A stretch of 64,000 nt of DNA, taken from Klebsiella pneumoniae. Lineage in GTDB: Bacteria; Myxococcota_A; UBA9042. The DNA is taken from positions 1-64,000 of the forward strand of contig CAMDBH010000005.1 of NCBI GenBank assembly GCA_945889325.1. The letters run 5' to 3'. The position numbers and the translations under genes are program-made. The notes beneath the pieces are model-generated. The model saw only the letters and a program-made list of their open reading frames with translations, made no database searches and was not told the origin of the DNA. Below are positions 17,318 through 26,800 of the stretch, one piece after another. Positions within the stretch are counted from its first letter, which is position 1. The number at the start of each line of letters is the position of its first letter.

Positions 17318-18250
17318 TTATTTCCCTGGAATAACTTTGCCTTTCCAAACTGCGTGGCGAATCGCATCGCAGTCACAGCCCCAGTCGGCCGGGGCTTGTT
17401 GGCACGCCAGCGCAGCGATCAAACGGTGGCCGGCGCTGTTGGGGTGCGTGTGATCAAAATCGCGGTATTTGGCTTGCAAAAAGCTGCGCGGCACGGTTTG
17501 CGCTTCTGCGACAAGCTCAGCCCTTTTATCGACTTGTCGGCGATATTGGCTTTGGGGAAAGCTTTGGATCAGGGCACTTTTCGCGCGCAATTCGGCGTCG
17601 GTGTCGCGCAGTGGACTATGCAGCAAATCCAGACCAATCTTAGGTAATTCACCGGGTTGCCACGTTTCCGGGTGCGCATCACCGCGGGCCCCCAAGGCCA
17701 GCTTCGGGCTCAGCTTGCCCATCACAAAAGCCGCGACGTGTTCGGTGGCGCGCATTAGGCGCAAACCGCGCCACTCGGCAAAGCGCGGATCGTTGCCATC
17801 GCCCCATGGCGTCAAAGTCAGCGCCATGACTTGCAAACCAGCGTCGTGTGCGGTTTTGAACAGTTTGGCGAGAAAATAGGCCGTTGATTCCGGGGCGCCG
17901 ACCGAATTAAGACCACCCTGAAACAATATCCAACCGTTGCCCGATTTCATGCCGGCAAATGTGGCGCTGTCGCCGATGACCCCTTCCTTGAGGATGGCCG
18001 CCAACGCTGAGCCGCCAGCGCCGACTTTGCCGCGGTTGAGGACCTCTAAGTTTTTGCAACCGAATTGCAAGTATTGGCCAAAGTTGCCGCCAAAATACAT
18101 GGAAATCGAACCACCGACCACGACCGCTTTGATCGGTCGCGCCGTGCGCCACGGCCCTGCGGCATCGGCGGCGTGCGGGACGCTGAGGAGCAACGCAAGA
18201 CAGCAAAAACAGAGATTTTTTGTCAACCGACCCAAACCAAAACTAGACAT
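17318..18250 (-). CDS. Secreted SGNH/GDSL-type hydrolase-like protein
   Basis: 310 residues beginning with a signal peptide (hydrophobic CLALLLSVPHAADA, probable cleavage near residue 30). SGNH-family blocks can be picked out: VVVGGSISMYF with the block I serine near residue 50, QGGLNS in the place of block III, and DHTHPNSAGHRL near residue 267, matching the DxxH of block V. Members are esterases or lipases, often acting on acylated polysaccharides. The start is ATG 18250, overlapping the end of the galE-like gene by 8 nt, so the two are probably translated together. Specificity is unknown, but cotranscription with a sugar epimerase suggests cell-surface glycans. Confidence 0.72.
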   Translation of the reverse strand: MSSFGLGRLTKNLCFCCLALLLSVPHAADAAGPWRTARPIKAVVVGGSISMYFGGNFGQYLQFGCKNLEVLNRGKVGAGGSALAAILKEGVIGDSATFAGMKSGNGWILFQGGLNSVGAPESTAYFLAKLFKTAHDAGLQVMALTLTPWGDGNDPRFAEWRGLRLMRATEHVAAFVMGKLSPKLALGARGDAHPETWQPGELPKIGLDLLHSPLRDTDAELRAKSALIQSFPQSQYRRQVDKRAELVAEAQTVPRSFLQAKYRDFDHTHPNSAGHRLIAALACQQAPADWGCDCDAIRHAVWKGKVIPGK

Positions 18251-19262
18251 CCGCAACCGTCATGCCCAATGCCAGCGCGCAGTCGCGCACCATGCGCGGC
18301 AAATCGGCGTCGGGCGTAAACTGCAGTTCGCGCATCAACCGCGTCGGATCGGCCACGAGAATTGGCACGTCGCCTGCGCGCGGCGGTTGTTGTTGCCATG
18401 GCACGGAGCGCCCAAGTACTTGTTCACACACTGAAATAACTTCCAGTACGCTGCGACCAACGCCGCTGCCAACGTGAAAAACGTCGTAACTCGCATCGCC
18501 CGCCAGTTGCAGCGCGACGCTGCGCGCGGTCGCACGCACGAACGCTTCAAGCACATCGTGCATGTGCACGTAATCGCGCAGGCAACTGCCGTCCGGTGTG
18601 CCAAGACCTGCGCCAAAAACCTTGAGCCGCGGCAGTTCACCCACGGCGGCCCGCAAAGCTAATGGAATTAAATGAGTTTCTGGGTCGTGCCGCTCCGCCA
18701 TCCCGTAGGCCGCGCCGGCAACATTGAACAGCCGCAGAGCGACTGCGGACATTTTTCCGGTTTGCGCAAGCGCTGCAAGCGTGCGTTCGCCTGCAACTTT
18801 GGATTCGCCGTACGGACTTTCTGGCCCGATAAAAGCGTCCTCATCCAAGCGGTCGGCGCCGTGTTGCTGTGCCGACAGGACGGCCGCGCTGGATGCCAGA
18901 GTCAGGGCCGAAACGCCAGCATCTAAACAGACTTCTGCGACAACTTGGGTGCCGATGCTGTTGATGTCGTGGTAAAGTTGCGGCTCATGAACAGATTCGC
19001 CGACCAAAATGTAGCTGGCCAAATGAATACAAGCCTGCGGTGGCCGCGCGAACAATTGCAGCGCTTGACGGATTGCGTCGGGGTCGCGAATATCACCGCG
19101 GATCATGGACATACCGCTTGGCAGCGCATCGGCGTGACCACGGGCGTAGTTGTCGAGGCCGACCACCTGACAACCGTCCGCCAACAATCGCCGCGACAGC
19201 GTCGAGCCGACGTAACCCGCCGCACCAGTTAAAAGTACTGATTTTAACGGGAGATATTGCAC
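18243..19262 (-). CDS. galE: UDP-glucose 4-epimerase (GalE-like SDR)
   Basis: 339 residues of an extended short-chain dehydrogenase. The NAD-binding motif TGAAGYVGS is at residues 12-20, followed by LDNYARGHADAL. Further on are the catalytic YGESK and RLFNVAGAAYG and LRDYVHMHDV, all as in GalE, which interconverts UDP-glucose and UDP-galactose. I chose GTG 19262 because GGAG lies 8 nt before it and the Rossmann fold begins at once; a much longer open frame to 19604 overlaps the divergent gene and has no homology. It is transcribed toward the SGNH hydrolase gene, which it overlaps. Confidence 0.88.
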   Translation of the reverse strand: MQYLPLKSVLLTGAAGYVGSTLSRRLLADGCQVVGLDNYARGHADALPSGMSMIRGDIRDPDAIRQALQLFARPPQACIHLASYILVGESVHEPQLYHDINSIGTQVVAEVCLDAGVSALTLASSAAVLSAQQHGADRLDEDAFIGPESPYGESKVAGERTLAALAQTGKMSAVALRLFNVAGAAYGMAERHDPETHLIPLALRAAVGELPRLKVFGAGLGTPDGSCLRDYVHMHDVLEAFVRATARSVALQLAGDASYDVFHVGSGVGRSVLEVISVCEQVLGRSVPWQQQPPRAGDVPILVADPTRLMRELQFTPDADLPRMVRDCALALGMTVADV

Positions 19263-19429
19263 TCTTGCTCCACGAACCGCGCGCGTCGTCGGCCGCGAGT
19301 TTGCCGACAGCGCAGTGGCTTGTCGAGGGGCCGAATGTGGACAGTTTGGTGCACTTGCGCGATATTGCGCCGCGACGACTACTGGTCGATGGCGCTTTGG
19401 GTCGGATGGTTCTGAAATCACGAGGGTAT

Positions 19430-20308
19430 ATGCGACGGTGGCAATTGGGTTTGGCGGTGTTGGTGTTGATTCTGCAGAGCGGCGTTGCGGGGGCGGCCAA
19501 GCCAGCGCCCGTGGACGTTGCGTTGCAAAGCGATGTCCTTGAGGCCGTGGTGGATCGGCTGGCGAGCTTTCGCATGTGCGACCCCGATCGCGGCGATCAG
19601 ACATTAGATGTCAAGACTTACGTGTTCGACAAGTTGCGCAAGATGTGGGATCGAAATCCGACAAAAGTGGGCGCGTGTCGCTACTTGAACCAAGCGCAAC
19701 TGATCGAATTCGTTGCCTATGGCGCTTTGTTCCACACCACCTACAAGGCCAAATTTGCGACCGACGATACCGGTAAAGTTGATGAAAGTACGCCAGAATC
19801 TGCGCGGGCGGCCCTCAAAAAATTGCTGCCGGGTCTGGTGTCGGCCAACGATCCAGCGACGGCCATTGCCGCCTACAAGCCCGCGGCGGTCAAAGACGCG
19901 TTTGCCAAACTCTATTTTGGGCCGAAGGAGACCCGGGCGCTTCTGGTCGCTCAAGCAGTTTATGACACAATGTTCAAGGCTTATGTGACAAAATGGGCTC
20001 GGGACATTGCCACGGTTCTGCAAAAGGTCCCAGCAGCCGATCAAGTCAAGTTGGCCAAAGCGTACAAAGATGCATTTGCCAAAGGCAAAGCCGATTCGTC
20101 CTTCTACGCGCCGAGTTTTTTGCACGAACAAAGTGAAAAAATTTCACCGCCCGATGCCCAGGGCGATGTAGCGATCAACTATCGGGCGCTTGGATTTGTC
20201 CTTCGCCGTCAGATGGATGGCAGTTTGCCGACGGTCCGGGCTGCCTTGACTCAAGTGATCAAGGATTACGATCCCAAATTGTTCGAGGAGATCGGCGACA
20301 AACTATAA
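19430..20308 (+). CDS. Secreted protein of unknown function
   Basis: 292 residues from ATG 19430, which has GAGGG a few bases upstream and starts a clear signal peptide (MRRWQLGLAVLVLILQSGVAGA, cleavage near residue 23). ATG 19406 is the alternative. The mature part is mostly helical and soluble, with two cysteines (RMCDPDRGDQ and GACRYL). I do not recognise a domain. The next gene, glpK, starts 18 nt after its stop, so the two may share a transcript; a link to glycerol is not shown by the sequence. Confidence 0.7.
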   Translation: MRRWQLGLAVLVLILQSGVAGAAKPAPVDVALQSDVLEAVVDRLASFRMCDPDRGDQTLDVKTYVFDKLRKMWDRNPTKVGACRYLNQAQLIEFVAYGALFHTTYKAKFATDDTGKVDESTPESARAALKKLLPGLVSANDPATAIAAYKPAAVKDAFAKLYFGPKETRALLVAQAVYDTMFKAYVTKWARDIATVLQKVPAADQVKLAKAYKDAFAKGKADSSFYAPSFLHEQSEKISPPDAQGDVAINYRALGFVLRRQMDGSLPTVRAALTQVIKDYDPKLFEEIGDKL

Positions 20309-20326
20309 ATGTCAGGAGAGACAGCG

Positions 20327-21796
20327 ATGTCCCAGTATTTGCTCGCTTTGGATCAAGGTACCACCGGAACAACCGCGCTGCTGATCGATCGCGATCTGGT
20401 GGTTGTCGGCAAGGTTAACTGCGAATTTCCTCAAATTTTTCCACAGCCTGGCTGGGTAGCCCATGACCCGTCGGCGATCTGGCAGTCGACCGTCGAAGCG
20501 ATCGCGGGCGTACTTAAGCTGACTGCCGTGGACCCAACTGAGATCGCGGGCATCGGCATCACCAATCAGCGCGAAACCAGCGTGATTTGGCAGCGACAAA
20601 CCTCACAGCCCATTGATCTTGCGATCGTTTGGCAATGTCGACGCACCGCGTCGGTCTGCGAGGAATTGGTGGCCAGTGGCCACAGCGAATTTATTCGCGC
20701 GCGCACAGGCTTGCCCATCGACGCCTACTTTTCGGGCACCAAGGCCGCGTGGTTGCTCGATCACGTGCCGGATGCGCGGTTGCAGGCGCAGCGCGGCGAG
20801 TTGGCGTTCGGCACGATCGACACTTTTTTGGTTTGGCAACTCACCGGCGGCGCGGTGCACGTGACCGACCCGTCCAACGCGTCGCGCACGATGCTTTACG
20901 ACATCCACAAGCGCGCGTGGAGTCCGGAACTGTGTCATATTCTTCGGGTTCCGCTCAATATCCTGCCCGAAGTCCGCGCATCAGCGGGCGTTTACGGCCA
21001 TACCCGTGGCGTGCCCGGTCTTCCCGACGGCATCCCGATCGCCGGGATGGCGGGCGACCAGCAGGCGGCGCTGTGCGGTCAGCTGTGTTTGCAACCCGGC
21101 ATGGCCAAATGCACTTACGGCACAGGGGCTTTTCTGCTGATGCAAACGGGCGATCAACCGATCGCGTCGCGCAATGGGCTGCTGACGACGGTGGCGTGGC
21201 ACGTCGGCGCTGATTTTCATTATGCGCTGGAAGGAAGTGTATTTATTGCGGGAGCGGCCGTACAGTGGCTGCGCGACGGCCTGCAAATGATTGACAACGC
21301 GGGCCAAATTGAAGCCTTAGCGGCAAGCGTGGCCGATTCGGGCGGCGTCACTTTTGTGCCGGCGCTGGCGGGTTTGGGGGCGCCGCATTGGAATCCCCAT
21401 GCTCGGGGCGCGCTTACGGGCCTGACGCGCGGCACCACGCGCGGCCACATCGCGCGCGCGACGCTGGAGGGCATCGCGCTGTCTTGCAAAGATTTGCTCG
21501 ACGCCATGGCCCGCGATTTAGGCACCGATTTGGCGCAGTTGCGCGTCGACGGCGGTGCGTGCGCCAACAATTTGTTGATGCAAATGCAGGCCGATCTGCT
21601 GCAAACGCCGGTTGTTCGGCCAGAAGTTATTGAGACCACGGCGCTTGGTGCGGCGATCCTGGCCGGTGTCGGCATCGGCTGGTTCAAATCACTGCACGAT
21701 GCGCAAAGTACTTGGCGACAGCAGCGGCGTTTTGTGCCGGAAAAACGCGATGATGCGCTGGTTGCGCGCTGGGATGCCGCGGTGCAAAAGGCGTAA
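20327..21796 (+). CDS. glpK: Glycerol kinase
   Basis: 489 residues of the FGGY kinase family, which phosphorylates glycerol to sn-glycerol 3-phosphate with ATP in the cytoplasm. Diagnostic segments: LALDQGTTGTTALLIDRD at the N-terminus, GWVAHDP, ITNQRETSVIWQ, WQCRRTA, GDQQAALCGQ, YGTGAFLLMQTG and, near the C-terminus, RVDGGACANNLLMQMQADLL. ATG 20327 is preceded by AGGAGAG at 8-9 nt and fits the family start better than the ATG at 20309. No glpF or glpD is nearby; the gene before it encodes a secreted unknown. Confidence 0.95.
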   Translation: MSQYLLALDQGTTGTTALLIDRDLVVVGKVNCEFPQIFPQPGWVAHDPSAIWQSTVEAIAGVLKLTAVDPTEIAGIGITNQRETSVIWQRQTSQPIDLAIVWQCRRTASVCEELVASGHSEFIRARTGLPIDAYFSGTKAAWLLDHVPDARLQAQRGELAFGTIDTFLVWQLTGGAVHVTDPSNASRTMLYDIHKRAWSPELCHILRVPLNILPEVRASAGVYGHTRGVPGLPDGIPIAGMAGDQQAALCGQLCLQPGMAKCTYGTGAFLLMQTGDQPIASRNGLLTTVAWHVGADFHYALEGSVFIAGAAVQWLRDGLQMIDNAGQIEALAASVADSGGVTFVPALAGLGAPHWNPHARGALTGLTRGTTRGHIARATLEGIALSCKDLLDAMARDLGTDLAQLRVDGGACANNLLMQMQADLLQTPVVRPEVIETTALGAAILAGVGIGWFKSLHDAQSTWRQQRRFVPEKRDDALVARWDAAVQKA

Positions 21797-21809
21797 ATGG
21801 CGGCAACTG

Positions 21810-22025
21810 CTAAATGGCGCGCCGCAGCACATACATCGTGGCGACAATGCCGAGGCTAAAACCCAGCATCGCTTTGACATCCTGAAAGAAATACGGCGCG
21901 ACCATCAGAATCACACCGCCTATCAAAATAGGCGCCCGGGTGCGCTGCTTGCCGTAACGGTACAGCGCATAGCCGCAAGATGACACGAGAATATTGAAAG
22001 TCAACCACACTGGATCGAACGACAT
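21810..22025 (-). CDS. Small two-helix membrane protein
   Basis: 71 residues with two predicted membrane helices (about 7-23 and 33-66, the second region possibly broken into two) joined by a basic loop, YRYGKQRTRAP. A good ribosome binding site, AAGGACAG, precedes the ATG. It runs convergently with glpK, 13 nt between stops. No family is recognised; small proteins of this kind are often uncharacterised inner membrane proteins. Confidence 0.6.
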   Translation of the reverse strand: MSFDPVWLTFNILVSSCGYALYRYGKQRTRAPILIGGVILMVAPYFFQDVKAMLGFSLGIVATMYVLRRAI

Positions 22026-22056
22026 ACTGTCCTTGTGCGCGCGCTGATGTCGCCGA

Positions 22057-23115
22057 TCAGACTACTTTGGCGTCCGCACCGGCGTGGTAATGCAAATCGA
22101 CCTGTGGTTTACCGCTCAGCGCCCGCACCGTCATCTGCTCGGCGCCTGGGGCTTGCATAAAGCCTTCAAAACTCGCGATTTGCGGGTCGGTTTTGGCGCC
22201 AGACAGACTTAGCATCTGCACGACGGTTGCGCTCGACGGCCGTTGCACAACGAAACCCACGTCCGCCACACCGGCGTCGCCCGGCTTGTCAATCGTGCTC
22301 AAACGCAAAGTCAGCCCCAACGGTTGGTCCAATTTACCCAATACTTGCAGGACAGTCGGCGGCAGTTGCGGGATATTGAGCGCGGTAAACAACTCTTGGC
22401 CGGCGACCATCCCGGCCACCCCTTTGCCCGGCAGCAGCAGTTGGATCCGCGTCGACTGTGAGGCCAAAGACCGTGAAACTAGACGAACTTCATCGATCTT
22501 GTGCGACTTCGCCCATTTGCGCAGGATCTCCACGGGTGAGCCGGGCTCAGCCACGTCGAGCGCCAGCCCCAGCGCCAGCGGTCCAGGCACTTCCCATGTA
22601 ATATCCATGCCGTGGTCGTGAACACTGAAGCCAAAACCCAGCGCATGGCGCCCGAGCAGCGCCACGGTTGCGGCAAATTTGGCCGTCATCACTTCTGGCA
22701 CGCCGATTTGGCCGAAAAACTTTTGCATGGCGGTCAACATCGGCGCCGTTTCGCCAATCGCCAACAGTCCGAGTTCCTTTAGATCAGCCGCCAAGGTTGC
22801 GCCCAACAGCGCCGCGGTTCCGCCGGGCATCTTTTCCGGTTTTGGAATTTGATCCAGCCAGTTGCCTAGGTTGGTACCCTGCGCCACACCCAACGGGATC
22901 GCGGCACAGGCTGTGCGCAGGCGCTGGCGGGCGGTGGTGCCAGTAGATTGAAAGTTGACGATTTCTGGCTTGGGCAGGTCCATTTTCTTTCCTTTGATCA
23001 TGGGTGCAAACGGGCCGACGCGATAGTCGCGGGCGTTGCCCGCCCAGACGGGCGCGCCCAGGCCGGCGCCAGAAGCAATTAAGAGATTGCGCAATAGTTG
23101 GCGACGGTTAAGCAT
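22057..23115 (-). CDS. Exported protein of unknown function with a Tat-like signal
   Basis: 352 residues. The N-terminus MLNRRQLLRNLLIASGAG has the twin-arginine pattern RRQLL followed by a modest hydrophobic core, suggesting export by Tat, with cleavage after PVWA near residue 25. The mature part shows no recognised catalytic motif. It alternates helical and strand-like stretches and resembles lipid-binding or DUF3352-like periplasmic proteins only vaguely. It lies 27 nt downstream of the possible immunity gene on the same strand, so it may belong to the same transcript as the DUF4157 gene. Confidence 0.62.
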   Translation of the reverse strand: MLNRRQLLRNLLIASGAGLGAPVWAGNARDYRVGPFAPMIKGKKMDLPKPEIVNFQSTGTTARQRLRTACAAIPLGVAQGTNLGNWLDQIPKPEKMPGGTAALLGATLAADLKELGLLAIGETAPMLTAMQKFFGQIGVPEVMTAKFAATVALLGRHALGFGFSVHDHGMDITWEVPGPLALGLALDVAEPGSPVEILRKWAKSHKIDEVRLVSRSLASQSTRIQLLLPGKGVAGMVAGQELFTALNIPQLPPTVLQVLGKLDQPLGLTLRLSTIDKPGDAGVADVGFVVQRPSSATVVQMLSLSGAKTDPQIASFEGFMQAPGAEQMTVRALSGKPQVDLHYHAGADAKVV

Positions 23116-23142
23116 CGAACTGGTCCGAAGTTTTGGGACGGG

Positions 23143-23835
23143 TTACCAACGCACGGGCCCGGAAGGCAATCGGTTGTTGTCGATGTACCACTGGATGGCT
23201 TGGACAAGGTCATCGGTCCATTTTTCGCCCCATTTGTCTTGCCGGGCGCGCAGTTCCGCTTGCAGGCGTCGGCCCTCTTCCAGACTCAAGTTGCCTTCCA
23301 CCGAAGACGCAAAACGAGAAACCGGCGGCCAGCCGGGCTGGTCAAGCAATTCAGGCAAATGATCAAGCACATAGATATGATCCCTGACCATCGCCGCGTC
23401 GAGCAACGGCCGCGCCCAGTCTTGCCTCAGCAAGTCTCGCATCGAATCGTTCCACGGAATGCGCTCGGCTGCGACGGCAAAAGCCCATGTTTGTCGCAAT
23501 TTATGCATACAATCTGGCGGCAAATCCTCCATCGCAGGCACCCGTGCGAGCGCCTGCTCGAGTACCTCCAAATTCACCGTCCTGCCCGCGACAAGCGCCG
23601 TCCCGAGCCAAACACGCTGGGGATCATGCGATTGGAGAAGTTCGTCGACAATCCCGTCAAATTCGGACGCAATTGGCAGCGAACGCAATTTGCTCCAAAG
23701 CGCTCCAGCCATCCCGTGGCCCCAAGTGCGCGAGTCAGGCAGCATGTCTTCGGGAGGATATTGCGCGTAGGTGGTCAGCAGCGAAACCAAATCGTCGCGA
23801 TTTAACTTCGCAATCTCGTCGTCCGTGGGCAACAT
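23143..23835 (-). CDS. Possible immunity protein of the DUF4157 toxin-like gene
   Basis: 230 residues from ATG 23835, preceded by GGAG at about 9 nt, starting 14 nt after the stop of the 2,296-residue gene. It has no signal peptide or membrane helix and is acidic and helical, with leucine- and tryptophan-rich pairs (WGHGMAGALWSKL, IQWYIDNNRL). No family is recognised. Small soluble genes placed directly after large polymorphic-toxin-like genes often encode immunity proteins that bind the C-terminal toxin domain. Here that is inference from position and spacing alone. Confidence 0.65.
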   Translation of the reverse strand: MLPTDDEIAKLNRDDLVSLLTTYAQYPPEDMLPDSRTWGHGMAGALWSKLRSLPIASEFDGIVDELLQSHDPQRVWLGTALVAGRTVNLEVLEQALARVPAMEDLPPDCMHKLRQTWAFAVAAERIPWNDSMRDLLRQDWARPLLDAAMVRDHIYVLDHLPELLDQPGWPPVSRFASSVEGNLSLEEGRRLQAELRARQDKWGEKWTDDLVQAIQWYIDNNRLPSGPVRW

Positions 23836-23849
23836 GCGTCGGTCTCCAA

Positions 23850-26800
23850 TTACGAAAGCAACTTGGCCTTGCCCCAAAAATCGACGCCCGGAAAACCGAC
23901 GCAGGACATCTCAAGCGCCGTGCCAGCTTTCGATGGATCGTTCGGATCGGCCAAGTGGCCAAATTCGCGATCCTTTTCGTCGTACGTATTCTCGTCGAAA
24001 TGAAGCAGGTTGAAAATTGACGGTTTCCCGAGCTTCGCGCCGTCCGGTTTGGCCATTTCGGCTTGTACCTGCGCGACATCTGCCGTACACGCGAACATTG
24101 CACCGCTGGGGTAGTAGTCCGCCTTCAGCGCAAAACGCTGCAACGCGATGTTGTAACCCGTTACGCCCGCCATATCCTTCGCCTGCCCAACAAAACCACT
24201 GATGCCACCAGTAAATGCCGTTGCCGGGCTGAACCCAGCGAACTTCGGATTGCGCTCCTCGCCGAGGGGGGCTGTCACCAAACCATTTGCGGCTTTGCAA
24301 GCTGTCACAAACGCCGCCTCCGCCGCCTTGGGATCGTCGCCGAATCGCTTCAGCCAAACGGCCTTGAGCGGTTCACTCATTCCCTTGGAAAACGCTGCCC
24401 CAACATCATAAACCTTCATAATCCCTTTGGAAGCCGCAATCATACTCGGCGTCGCCGGTTCCTCAATCGAAGCAGCGCCATAATTGACCAGACAATCCTC
24501 GGCGACAACCATATCCTTGGCATCAATCGCAGGTTTCGATTTCAAAATCGGCTTTTGCGCCGTCGCTTTTTCACCAAACTTTTTCGGCGCGGACGCAGTC
24601 ACCAGCGGCAAGCGATCGTCGATCCAAGTTTTGACGTTCTTTGGTCCTTCCACTGGCCCATAATGCGATAACAAAGCCGGCCGCGCCCGCGCGATCGCCG
24701 CGTTCAACTTGCCCACGCGCAAAGCGACTGACGCTTTGCTTTTGTCCGAAACCAGATATTTCATCCGGCCAATCATGCCGTTGAACTCATCCAACGTTGC
24801 CGTCGTCTTGACATTGGCAAAATCGGCATCCACCGCCAAATCGCGGTCCGCCCGGCTTTTATCATTAAATTTACCCACTTGCCCCTGAACCTGCGCCGCG
24901 ATATCGGGAGGTAGCAGACTCGGCACCGACGTCGCGACCGCACGTCCATCGTTGAGCATGTGGTAAGTGTGCCCAGCGTCATCGCTTTGTACAGCCGCCG
25001 CTGGCATTTGACCGACAACTTTGGATTTCCAATCTGCCGGCGCAGGTCCAACGGCGTGTTTTGAAACGTCGCTCGCCGGTGTCACCACTGGTTTTGCTGG
25101 TGTCTCAGCCGGTTTCGCGGCGGCCGCGGCTGGCGATGGCGTGGCTGTTGGTTTGGCTTTCGGAGCCACATCCGCCGGTGCGGGTGTGGGCGCGGGTGCC
25201 ACCGGTTTCGGCGGCGCGGGAGCGACCGGTGCAGGCGCCGACACGACGCGAGGTGCGGCGCCGGGCACGGCCGGAGGCACAATCGGCCCTGCTGGCGACG
25301 CGACTGGCGCGACGACAACTGGCGCTGGCGCCGCGGGTTTAGGCGCGCCGGGCGTAACAGGCGCTGGCGCAGCCGGTGCGACCGGTGCGGGTGCGACGGC
25401 AACTGGTGCTGGCGCAACAGGTCTAGGCGTGGCGGGTGCAACCGGCACGGGCGCGACGGCAACTGGTGCTGGCGCAACAGGTCTAGGCGAGGCGGGTGCA
25501 ACAGGCGCGGCTGCGACGGCAACTGGCGCTGGCGCCACAGGTTTAGGCGCGGCAGGCGCGACAGGCGCGGGCGCGACGGCAACTGGCGCTGACGCCGCAG
25601 GTTTAGGCGCCGCCGGTGTAACCGGCGCGGGAGCAACGGCAACTGGGGCCGCCGCCACAGGTTTAGGCGCGGCGGGGGCAACCGGCGCAGGCGCAACGGC
25701 AACGGGCACTGGTGCGACAGGTTTGGGCGCGGCAGGTGCGACCGGCGCGGGCGCGACTGCAACTGGCGCTGGCGCAACAGGTTTGGCGGCGGCGGGCGCG
25801 GCTGGCGCAGGCGGAAGCACAACAGGTGCAGGCACAACGGGTTTGGACGCTGCGTGCGCATCCGGCGCAAGCGCGGGTTCAACGGCGGCCGGCTCCTTTT
25901 TCGCCACTTCCTCTTTCTTCTTCTCTGGTTCTGCCTTCGGAGGCTCGACCGTCAGCGGTCCAGGCTTGGCCTCTTCCTTCTTCACTTCGGGCGGCTTCTT
26001 CGCCACTAGGGCCTTGGCCTCTTCTTCCTTTTCAAATTCCGCTACTTTGGTCTTGGCATCTGCAACGCTGGCAAAGCCCTTGGGGCCTTTGGCGACAAAT
26101 TCAGCAAAGGCTTCTTCCGTGTTCAAGCCAAATTGCGCTGCAATCTTAGGATCATATTCGTGCTTGCCGCCCAACGTGTCCAGATAATATTGGTCGCGCA
26201 AAGCCTGCGCCGCCTTCAAGTTGGCGCCTTCGTCGCCGGTCCAACCCTTGGTCGCTTTGAAAATTTCATCGGCCAGCGCGGCCGACGAATTCGCCATATC
26301 TACACCGGCTTTCGCCGCAATTTGCTCATCGGTCAACTGCGCTGCTTTCTTGGCCGCGTCAGGTCCCAATTTGCGTTCCAGTGTGAAAATACCGACTTGC
26401 TCCTTGGCTTCTTCAATATTTTTCGGCGGTTCTGCCTTAGCATGCTCGGCCCATTCGGCCCGCGCTTGCGGCGAATCCAAACCTAAACTAGCCAAATACG
26501 CAGTATCCTTGCCTTTTCCTTGCAGAACTGTCAGATAATGGGCGTTTATCACGGCCACCGCCGCAGTCATGTCCTTGCCCTTGACCGATTCAGCGAGCGC
26601 CTTCGCCTCATCGCTTTTGATCTTCAACTCTTCGGCGATCTGTTCGGCCGATCCTTGTTTGAGCACTTGGTTGATATGGAAAACTTCGCCGCCTTTTTCC
26701 AGCGCCTTGTTGCCGATTTCCACTTGCCCCAGCACCACTTCTGCAACATCGACTTTTTCAGTCGACTTGCCTTGGATCAAATCCGAGCCAGTTTGCTTGA

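Noticed and set aside
19263-19604. N-terminal extension of the galE-like gene
   Set aside because: It has no homology, is Arg/Pro-rich, overlaps the divergent gene, and a good ribosome binding site precedes the GTG at 19262.
25021-26187. Plus-strand frame of 388 codons rich in Gly, Ala and Thr
   Set aside because: It is the antisense of the Pro/Ala/Val repeat of the DUF4157 gene; regular codon composition of the sense strand keeps it open.
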